A stretch of DNA of 64,000 bases, taken from Cyanobacteriota bacterium. GTDB lineage: Bacteria > Cyanobacteriota > Cyanobacteriia > PCC-6307 > Cyanobiaceae. The stretch lies in assembly GCA_026389315.1 (NCBI GenBank), contig JAPLIC010000025.1, positions 1 to 64,000 on the forward strand, given 5' to 3'. Under the pieces are notes generated by a model. That model saw only the letters and a program-made list of their open reading frames with translations, had not been told where the DNA came from and searched no databases. This document shows, piece after piece, positions 57,650-64,000 of the stretch. A program made the position numbers and the translations under genes. Numbering within the stretch: position 1 is the stretch's first letter; the number at the start of each line of letters is the position of its first letter.

Positions 57650-59239
57650 TCAGAAGAACTTTATATCTGAAGCATTTACTGCGGTTGAAGTACCGGTAAA
57701 GTTTGCGATGTTTACAGCTGCTCCAGTACCTGAACCATCGGCATCATAAGACAACACACCGCTAATGAAGATGAATGTGGGACCAGTGGTACCCGGTGAG
57801 CCTGAGGTAATAAAGTTTGTTCCAAGAGTTAAGCTTGCGCCAGGTGCAAAATTGAAGAAATTACTACCACCGGATGTATTGCCACGGAAAGCGAGGCGAT
57901 CGGAACCAGATGTAAAATCTGTAATGGTGTCAGTGCCCTCAGTTGTATGATAATATAAAAATAAATCAGTACCAAGTCCTCCGCTAATAGTATCATTTCC
58001 TTGCCCACCTATAATCCAATCGTCACCCATCTGAGCATTGATAGTGTCGTTACCTGCACCACCACTAATGTAATCGTTAGGTCCATTTGTACCAGTAATG
58101 GAATCACCATAGCTTCCACCGATTCGTATTCTGGTCAAAGTTGCTGGACCAATGGTGCCAGCAGAATCGATGGTGCCAGCATAGAATGTGTTAGTTGTGG
58201 TAAGAGAAACTTGTGTCGCTGTGCCTATGGGCGTGTTGGGGGTGGGATTGGCAGGATCAATATCATTATTGATAAAAGCTACGCCATGACCCGAAAAAAC
58301 ATTGTCTTGTATGCTCACACTCTGATCTATATTGCCAAGGTTAAGCAATGCCCCCGAAGAAGACTTTTGAGTAAACCTAATTCCAGGTCCAGTGATATTA
58401 GACCCATTCGAAATTGTGATGAAATTGTTATTGGATAAAGTTACAAGGTCTTGAGTACCAGCTAGATCAAGGTAAGAGCCATTTTGGAAAGTGTTATTAT
58501 TAAAGTTAGCATAAACATGTTCAAGTCGGTTACTATTAGCTTTGGTGGTCCCTCCTCCTGTAAAAGTATTACCCTTTACATTATATGTACCTAGATTTCC
58601 GGATTGGACACCGTCTTTGTACATGGTTGCGAAATGGAATGAACCTCTGTTGTATCCAGCCTCGTTGAAAGTGTTGCCAGCGCCAATATCACCAATAACT
58701 GTATTACCATTGTTATTCCAAACTTGTAGAAATGCAGCTGTTCCTGACTGACCCGTGACCGAAATGGTTGAATTTTTGAGTGTTAAATTTGCATTAATTG
58801 AAGTATCAACAGAATTAGTAACAGCCCAAGAGGAGGCCAAGGACATATAGACACCACCATTACCTGCCCAGCCGGAATGTTGACCGGTAATGAGCAAGTT
58901 GTCTAAAGTGTAAGAACCAGATGTGGCCCTAAGAATTGCGGTATTGTTGGCTGAAGTATTGTATTGTAGAGTAAGATCTTTAACAGTAGATGGGGCGAAA
59001 GATCCATCTATATTTTGTTGATATATACGTGTGTTGTTGATTACCGTATTTTCTCGGGGTGTGGTTCCAATAACACTATATCCATTGAATGGAACCGCCG
59101 GCCTGGGTACGTAAGAGGGAAGTTTAGCAAGAGTCGTAACCGAAGAATAGGTTCCAGCTAAAACATTAATAGTGGGATCACCGCTAAATGCATCTTGAAT
59201 TGCATTGCGAAGTTGTGTGGAATCAGAAACGGTTGCCAT
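57650..59239 (-). CDS. Secreted beta-helix protein with C-terminal RTX (hemolysin-type) repeats
   Basis: The 529-residue protein has no N-terminal signal peptide. Residues about 20-370 are Asn/Thr/Ser-rich strands with short periodic turns (LTLKNSTISVTGQSG, LVTLSNNNFITISNGS) that suggest a right-handed parallel beta-helix. Residues 374-425 hold calcium-binding nonapeptides of the GGxGNDxIx type (GGAGNDTINAQMGDDWIIGG). The C-terminal 100 residues, with TEGTDTITDFTSGSDRLAF, are the usual RTX tail, so type I secretion is expected; no type I exporter is in the window. The gene is far richer in AT than its surroundings, which suggests acquisition or relaxed codon use. Confidence 0.85.
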   Translation of the reverse strand: MATVSDSTQLRNAIQDAFSGDPTINVLAGTYSSVTTLAKLPSYVPRPAVPFNGYSVIGTTPRENTVINNTRIYQQNIDGSFAPSTVKDLTLQYNTSANNTAILRATSGSYTLDNLLITGQHSGWAGNGGVYMSLASSWAVTNSVDTSINANLTLKNSTISVTGQSGTAAFLQVWNNNGNTVIGDIGAGNTFNEAGYNRGSFHFATMYKDGVQSGNLGTYNVKGNTFTGGGTTKANSNRLEHVYANFNNNTFQNGSYLDLAGTQDLVTLSNNNFITISNGSNITGPGIRFTQKSSSGALLNLGNIDQSVSIQDNVFSGHGVAFINNDIDPANPTPNTPIGTATQVSLTTTNTFYAGTIDSAGTIGPATLTRIRIGGSYGDSITGTNGPNDYISGGAGNDTINAQMGDDWIIGGQGNDTISGGLGTDLFLYYHTTEGTDTITDFTSGSDRLAFRGNTSGGSNFFNFAPGASLTLGTNFITSGSPGTTGPTFIFISGVLSYDADGSGTGAAVNIANFTGTSTAVNASDIKFF

Positions 59240-59471
59240 TTTGGAAGTTGTAAAGGTTTTACAATCATACCAATACTAGCCAAGAGGGCGGCCCCTAGGC
59301 AAAGAACAAGTATTGCTGATTAATTGCAGCTAGAGGCATGATGTTTACTTATGTTTATTCAGTGATAACAGGGTAGGGTTGCTCCCCCTTGATCAGGCTT
59401 GGTGGGTCTGGTTACGACGGCGCTTTGATCGATCAGTATTTCAAGACACTGTAACGGCTTGAGGTGACGGC
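59240..59471. promoter_or_regulatory. Divergent intergenic region between RTX and glycosyltransferase genes
   Basis: This 232-nt AT-rich stretch holds no gene I can see. TTGTAAA and TTTACAA (near 59247-59263) form a small inverted repeat just upstream of the RTX start. It probably holds divergent promoters. Confidence 0.4.
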
Positions 59472-61187
59472 GTGGGCATTTTTAGCCGAAGGGCGCTGGG
59501 GTTGAACTGGCCCGCTGGGCTGCTGCTGCTGTGGCTGTTGGCCGTTGGCTTGGCTTTGCTGGGGCTGGGTTCGGTGCCCTTGCGGGATTGGGATGAGGGC
59601 ATCGTTGCCCGGGTGGCGCTGGAACTGGCCAACAGCCCCTGGCCCCAGCAGCTGTTGCCCACCTACTGGGGCGACGCCTACCGCAACAAGCCCCCCGGCC
59701 TGCATGGGCTGATTGCCCTGCTGATTCGCCTCTGGCGCCAGTTGGGCGGCGCCGCCGCCCCGGCCTTGCCTCCAGAAGCGTTGCTGCGGCTTGGTCCCGC
59801 CCTGCTGTCATCAGCCCTGGTGCCGCTCTTGGCCTTGGTGCAGCGGCGCTTGCTGCCCCAGCAGGGTCCAGCGCCAGCCCTGGCCAGCGCCCTGGTCGCC
59901 CTGACGCTGCTGCCCCTGGCCCGCCATGGCCGGTTGGTGATGCTGGATGGCACACTCCTCAGTGCCATGGCCCTGCTGTGGTGGGGGCTGTTGCTGGCCC
60001 AGGGCCCGGTGTCCAAGCTGCTGCGGGGTGGCCTGCTGGCGGGGCTGGCGACCAGCGCCCTGCTGTTGCTCAAGGCACCGGTCGCCTTGCCCGTGGTGGT
60101 CACAGCCCTGCTGTTGCGCTGGCTCGATCGGGATTTGCGTTGCCGTGATTGGCGGTGGCTGCTGGTTGCATTGGCGCTGGGCCTGCTGCCGGGATTGGCC
60201 TGGCATGGTTGGCATGGCTGGGTGCGGGGGCCCCAGCAGGCGCTGGAGATGTGGACCAGCCAGGGCGTCGCCAGGCTGGGTCAGGGAATCGAAGGCCATG
60301 GCGGCGGTCCCTGGCCGCCGCTGCTGGAGGTGATCAAGGGGGGTTGGCCCTGGCTGCCCCTGTGGCCGTTTGGCATCGCCCTGGCCTGGCGAGAGCGGCG
60401 CAGCCGCTGGGGGCGGTGGGTGCTGGGACTGACGGCGATGGCCAGCCTGTTGGTGCTGCCGCTGCAGACCCAGCTGCCCTGGTACAGCTTGCTGCTATGG
60501 CCGCCGTTTTGCCTGGCGCTGGGGCCGGTGCTGGTGGGCCTGGTGCGCCGGGATGGCGCCCTGGCTTTGCCTGGAGCCGCTGGCTTGAGGGCCGTGCCGC
60601 GGCTGTGGTGCGGTTTGGGGGTGTTGGTGCTGCTGGCGGCGGTTGGCGGCGGCGTTGGGCTTTGGCCGGCCCTCAGGCCCGCAGCCCTGGTGGCGTTGCC
60701 CGCCGGCCTGGGGCTGCTGCTGGGGGGCACCTGGCTGGCCGCGGGCCGCCGCAAGCAACGCCTGGGCGGCGTCATCGCTTTGGCGCTGGGATTTTGGCTG
60801 TCTTTGGCCTTGCTGTTCAGCGGCCCGTTGTGGCTTTGGGAGCTGAATGAACGCTGGCCCGTTAAGCCTGTGGCCCTGCAGGTGCAGGCGCAAGTGCAGG
60901 CGCTGGTGGGGGCCGATCTGCATCTGTGGCGCCAGGGGGAACGGCCCAGCCTCAATTGGTACCTGGCCAGACGGGTGCCGCTGGCGGATGGCCCCGGCGA
61001 CCTCCAGGGCGATGGCCAGGGGGTCTCTTGGCTGTTAAGCGAGCAACGGCCGCAGCCGGCCGGGTGGGAATGTCAGCTAGCGGTTGTGGCTGGCGATGGG
61101 GCTGGGGCGCAGCCGAGGCCAGGGCCTCAGGCGCAGCCGGGGCAACCGACAGCTGCTGTGCGCTTGTGGCGCTGCCAGCGGCGGTGA
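59472..61187 (+). CDS. Membrane glycosyltransferase, ArnT/PMT (GT39/GT83) type
   Basis: The 571-residue protein has about a dozen hydrophobic segments. The acidic motif PLRDWDEGIVARVALE (residues 36-51) after the first helix and the following YRNKPPGLHGLIALLI are hallmarks of undecaprenyl-phosphate-sugar-dependent ArnT/PMT-like transferases. It would move a sugar from a lipid carrier to a lipid or protein on the periplasmic side; the acceptor is unknown. The start is GTG at 59472. It converges on the amylase with 7 nt between. Confidence 0.85.
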   Translation: MGIFSRRALGLNWPAGLLLLWLLAVGLALLGLGSVPLRDWDEGIVARVALELANSPWPQQLLPTYWGDAYRNKPPGLHGLIALLIRLWRQLGGAAAPALPPEALLRLGPALLSSALVPLLALVQRRLLPQQGPAPALASALVALTLLPLARHGRLVMLDGTLLSAMALLWWGLLLAQGPVSKLLRGGLLAGLATSALLLLKAPVALPVVVTALLLRWLDRDLRCRDWRWLLVALALGLLPGLAWHGWHGWVRGPQQALEMWTSQGVARLGQGIEGHGGGPWPPLLEVIKGGWPWLPLWPFGIALAWRERRSRWGRWVLGLTAMASLLVLPLQTQLPWYSLLLWPPFCLALGPVLVGLVRRDGALALPGAAGLRAVPRLWCGLGVLVLLAAVGGGVGLWPALRPAALVALPAGLGLLLGGTWLAAGRRKQRLGGVIALALGFWLSLALLFSGPLWLWELNERWPVKPVALQVQAQVQALVGADLHLWRQGERPSLNWYLARRVPLADGPGDLQGDGQGVSWLLSEQRPQPAGWECQLAVVAGDGAGAQPRPGPQAQPGQPTAAVRLWRCQRR

Positions 61188-61194
61188 GCGCCCC

Positions 61195-62673
61195 TCAGGA
61201 TTGCAGCGCCTGGTAGGCAGCGGCTTCGACCCAGACCGACACCGAACCGCCGGGGCAGTGGAATTCGGCCCAGCCATCCTGGTTGCTGATGATCGTGCCG
61301 CTGAGATGGCCCGTGCAATCGATAAACGCGGTGTCGCGTTTGCCGACTTCCATCCACTTGAAGCCGGCGTCGCCGTTACTCATCAATACGGCCATGGCAT
61401 GGGGGTGTTGTGCACTGCCCAGGCGGCTCCAGCCCACCGTGCTGAAATGGTCAAAGTAGTCCTTTTGGGGGCCGAAGGCAAAATGGCGGCGGGCCAGCAG
61501 TAGGAGGTCGATGCTGGCCCTATGGCTGGGAAGTGAGATTTCGTAGTCGTTGCCATCTTGGCCCTTGTCTTTATAGCTGGCGCCGTAATAATCTGGATAA
61601 AAAATACAGGGATAGCCCTCGGCCCGCAGCAGGATGCAGGCATAGGCGAGGGGCTTGAACCAGGCCTCGACAACAGATTCAAGCGCCTGCAAGGGCTGGG
61701 TGTCGTGGTTTTCCACCACCGTGACCGCAAAGGTAGGCAGGGTTTGCATCAGGGTGCCAGCCAGCAGGTTGGCCATGTTGTAGTGCCCCTGGCCGCGGCT
61801 GGCTTGGTGAAAGTTGAGATGGAGGGGGGCGTCAAACAGTGACATCTTGCCAGCGGTTTTGCTGATATACCAGCTGAGGCAGGCCAGGTCGTAGCTCCAG
61901 TATTCGCCGACGATAAATAGTTTGTGGCCGCAGTGAGTTTCGAGGTGGCTGATCCAGTCGATAAAGAAATTGCTGTCGATGTGTTTAAGCGCATCCAGGC
62001 GGAAGCCATCGATGCCGATGCTGTCAAGCATCCATTTACCCCAGTGTTTGAGCTCGCCGCTAACCTCGGGGTGATTCATGTTGAGATCACAACCCATGAG
62101 ATAGTCGTAATTTCCTTTTTCCGTATCCACATTATTGGCAAAGCCGCTGTCTTTCATGCGCCAAATAGCATGGAAGTTGGGATCATCGCAGTTGTAATCA
62201 ATGCTGGCAAAATGCCACCAGTTCCAGTGCATGGTCGAGTATTTGTCCTGGCGGGCTGAAAAGTTAAAGCCCGTCCAGGCGCGCACGGGACGGCAGGGGC
62301 CAAGATCGATGGTGCGATTGTTGTCGTCAAAGGGAATGGCCTGGAAATCTTCTTCAAAATCGGCGCCCATCTTGTGGTTAAACACCACATCGGCGTAGAC
62401 TTGTATGCCCAGCCCGTGGCAGATTTTGATGGCATCCAGATACTCATCCCTGGTGCCGTATTTGGTCCTGATGCTGCCCTTTTGATCAAATTCACCAAGA
62501 TCAAACAGGTCGTAGCAGCCGTAGCCGACGTCGTAGCCACCGGCATTGCCCTTGGAGGCTGGCGGCAGCCATAGGGCCGTAATGCCTGCGGCCGCCAACT
62601 CTGGCGCAGCCTCGATTAAACGCCGCCAGTGATTGCCATCACCATCACTATACCAATGAAACCATTGCATCAT
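61195..62673 (-). CDS. Alpha-amylase, cytoplasmic-type GH13, N-terminus uncertain
   Basis: GH13 enzymes hydrolyse internal alpha-1,4 bonds of glycogen or starch. From the ATG at 62673 there are 492 residues. The catalytic triad is Asp227 in DGFRLDALKH, Glu257 in FIVGEYW and Asp324 in VVENHDTQP; the (beta/alpha)8 start is WFHWYSDGDGNHWRRL. No signal peptide is present. The family commonly begins with NGTMMQ-F-WY, and here NGT is encoded just before the MM; the frame stays open to 62871 without ATG, GTG or TTG, so the true N-terminus may be longer. Confidence 0.88.
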   Translation of the reverse strand: MMQWFHWYSDGDGNHWRRLIEAAPELAAAGITALWLPPASKGNAGGYDVGYGCYDLFDLGEFDQKGSIRTKYGTRDEYLDAIKICHGLGIQVYADVVFNHKMGADFEEDFQAIPFDDNNRTIDLGPCRPVRAWTGFNFSARQDKYSTMHWNWWHFASIDYNCDDPNFHAIWRMKDSGFANNVDTEKGNYDYLMGCDLNMNHPEVSGELKHWGKWMLDSIGIDGFRLDALKHIDSNFFIDWISHLETHCGHKLFIVGEYWSYDLACLSWYISKTAGKMSLFDAPLHLNFHQASRGQGHYNMANLLAGTLMQTLPTFAVTVVENHDTQPLQALESVVEAWFKPLAYACILLRAEGYPCIFYPDYYGASYKDKGQDGNDYEISLPSHRASIDLLLLARRHFAFGPQKDYFDHFSTVGWSRLGSAQHPHAMAVLMSNGDAGFKWMEVGKRDTAFIDCTGHLSGTIISNQDGWAEFHCPGGSVSVWVEAAAYQALQS

Positions 62674-62871
62674 CGTGCCATTGAACTCATCAATTGCATT
62701 AGGCGGGATGAGAGCTTTGGGTTTGATAAGTGCTTCAGGCAGGATAAATGCCTCAGAAATGATTAGCGCTTCGAGCTGGATGAGGCTTTCTGAGTGATTG
62801 GCGAGACACTTTTGGGCCAGTTTAAGGGCCGCTTTGGGAGTCAGCTTTGCTACCTCGACGACTTGGCGCCG
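62674..62871 (-). other. Open frame upstream of the amylase without an ordinary start codon
   Basis: 66 sense codons in the amylase frame run from just after a TGA (62874-62872) to the amylase MM. They read like protein (EVAKLTPKAALKLAQKCLAN and then repeats ending IPPNAIDEFNGT). An ATG at 62875-62873 and one at 62893-62891 lie in the next frame, so a 1-nt shift would connect them. The rest of the gap to 63011 shows no gene. Confidence 0.6.
62696..62785 (-). repeat. Five degenerate 18-nt repeats encoding hexapeptides
   Basis: On the plus strand five consecutive 18-nt units follow one another (62696, 62714, 62732, 62750, 62768). Translated in the amylase frame they give ISEAF-, LPEAL-, KPKAL-type hexapeptides, with the third and sixth positions mostly hydrophobic (LEALI, SEAFI, PEALI, PKALI, PNAID). 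Confidence 0.75.
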
Positions 62872-63011
62872 TCATAGATTTGATTCTATCCATAAATTCT
62901 TGGCTGGGCCGGATCGGGTTTCCGCTTGGCGGCGGGCTCTCTGGCTATTGTCTTTTTAGGGACATTCTTGCGTGTTTGGACCCAGCCAGCAAACACCAAC
63001 CTTGGCGGCCT

Positions 63012-64000
63012 TCAGGTGGCATCTTTTGCCGCATCAAAGGCCCCCAGGGCCTGGCGGCCGTTCCAGGGGGTGATGCGGGTCATCAACAGGAAGGCCGGCA
63101 GGGAGGCCAGCACGCTGATCAGAAAAAAGTTGGTCCAGCCGGTGCGTTCGGCCAGGACCCCCGCCGGCGAGGAGAGCAGGGAACGGCTGAGGGCATAGAC
63201 CCCCGAAAGCAGGGCGTACTGGGTGGCGGAGAAGCGCGGATTGCAGAGGCTCATCAGCAGGGCGACGAAAACGGCGCCCACCATGCCGCCACCGATGTTT
63301 TCGAGGCCGGCGGCCAACAGCAGGGCGGGGACGCCACCGCGAAACTGGGCCAGCAGTCCATAGGCCAGATTTCCGGCCGCGCCCACCAGGGCAAACAGCC
63401 ACAACGAGCGGTTCATGCCGAGCCGTGGCAATAGGGCCCCACCCAAAATGGTGCCCACAATGGTGGCGCCGATGCCCCAGGCCCCCTGGATCAGGCCGAT
63501 GGTGGCAGCGCTGAAACCGGTGATTGTCAAAAATGGAATCGCCATGGCATTGAGCAAGCCATCCGGCCAGCGGTAGAGCAGCACCAGCAGCAGCACCAGC
63601 AGCGCCCGCCCGCCGCCGGTGCGATGCAAAAACTCCCGGATCGGGCCCGCCATCGCCTGGCGCAAGCTGGTTATGGGTTGGCTGAGGGGGGCGAGTTTGG
63701 GGGCCGTCAGGGTGAAGGGGATCGTGGCGGCCATCAGCACGGCCGTGGCGGCAAAGGCGGCGGGCCAGCCAAGCCAGCCCGCCAGCAGAAACCCCCCCGA
63801 ACTGATCACCAGGCCCGCGGTTCGATAGCCCAGGTTGTGGGTTGCCGCCCCAGGCCCCCGCTCCGCCTCCGGCAGCAGATCGGTGCGGTAGGCGTCAATG
63901 ACAATGTCCTGGCTGGCGCTGGCCAGGGCCAGCACCAGGGCCGCCGCACCGATGGCGCTCAGGCTGGCCGCACTGGTGCTGGGCCGCAGCAGGGCCATGG
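63012..64000 (-). CDS. MFS permease, AmpG-like, N-terminal part outside the window
   Basis: At least 329 residues with about ten hydrophobic segments. The phrase ASASQDIVIDAYRTDLLPEAERG is typical of AmpG/PAT family permeases, where it lies between helices 4 and 5, so roughly the first 90-100 residues are missing beyond 64000. AmpG imports anhydro-muropeptides for cell-wall recycling; this assignment is by family resemblance only. The C-terminal helices include TGWTNFFLISVLASLPAFLL. Confidence 0.8.
   Translation of the reverse strand, partial: MALLRPSTSAASLSAIGAAALVLALASASQDIVIDAYRTDLLPEAERGPGAATHNLGYRTAGLVISSGGFLLAGWLGWPAAFAATAVLMAATIPFTLTAPKLAPLSQPITSLRQAMAGPIREFLHRTGGGRALLVLLLVLLYRWPDGLLNAMAIPFLTITGFSAATIGLIQGAWGIGATIVGTILGGALLPRLGMNRSLWLFALVGAAGNLAYGLLAQFRGGVPALLLAAGLENIGGGMVGAVFVALLMSLCNPRFSATQYALLSGVYALSRSLLSSPAGVLAERTGWTNFFLISVLASLPAFLLMTRITPWNGRQALGAFDAAKDAT

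Noticed and set aside
62847-63434. Plus-strand frame of 195 codons at the permease end
   Set aside because: Glycine/glutamine-rich antisense shadow of the AmpG-like gene.
1-64000. CRISPR arrays, insertion sequences, integrases, attachment sites, replication origin, rRNA
   Set aside because: Scanning by eye showed no regularly spaced repeats, transposase or integrase motifs, DnaA-box clusters or rRNA sequence.

Overview
The window is cyanobacterial chromosomal DNA. Direct evidence is psaA, psaB, psaI and psaL of photosystem I, a quinone methyltransferase of the cyanobacterial Sll0418 type, a ferredoxin-type glutamate synthase, a CbiG-CobJ cobalamin fusion, LL-diaminopimelate aminotransferase, and a cyanobacterial-type RNase E with a basic arginine-rich tail. 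High GC, compact spacing and few HIP1 octamers suggest a Synechococcus/Cyanobium-like alpha-cyanobacterium; that placement is inference.

Region 1 (1-13990, all + strand): the tail of the S10 cluster and the spc/alpha clusters, rpsS(partial)-rplV-rpsC-rplP-rpmC-rpsQ-rplN-rplX-rplE-rpsH-rplF-rplR-rpsE-rplO-secY-adk-rpmJ-rpsM-rpsK-rpoA-rplQ-truA-rplM-rpsI-rpmE, an intrinsic terminator, then prfA. rpsN, rpmD, map and infA are absent from their enterobacterial positions. truA seems to start at a CTG that overlaps the rplQ stop codon.

Region 2 (14009-21000): an HNH nuclease, a MurF-alanine racemase fusion, tRNA-Ser(GCU), a beta-lactamase-fold protein that has lost its catalytic signature, a divergent NlpC/P60 cell-wall hydrolase, a polyprenyl-phosphate glycosyltransferase, and psaI-psaL.

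Region 3 (21000-37981): the psaA-psaB operon on the minus strand, a secreted protein of unknown function, CbiG-CobJ, tRNA-Pro(CGG), lipA, convergent glutamate synthase, a phosphodiester glycosidase-like secreted protein, and an IscA/HesB-like protein.

Region 4 (38002-42896): the str cluster rpsL-rpsG-fusA-tuf-rpsJ. It lies about 38 kb from the rest of the S10 cluster and is preceded by a perfect 16-bp palindrome.

Region 5 (43137-57465): housekeeping and accessory genes: a LON-domain protein, the methyltransferase, pheA, a DUF1997 protein, rnhB-rne, a 363-nt gap holding a possible small RNA or small ORF, a radical-SAM/DUF2344 fusion, an AAA ATPase of the DUF4143 class whose start codon sits in an inverted repeat, dapL, clpS, a CPBP protease, and a second radical-SAM protein.

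Region 6 (57590-64000): an accessory stretch with an AT-rich RTX/beta-helix secreted protein, a GT39-type membrane glycosyltransferase, an alpha-amylase whose frame runs open 66 codons upstream through hexapeptide repeats without an ordinary start codon, and a partial MFS/AmpG-like permease.

No CRISPR array, insertion sequence, integrase, rRNA or origin was seen.
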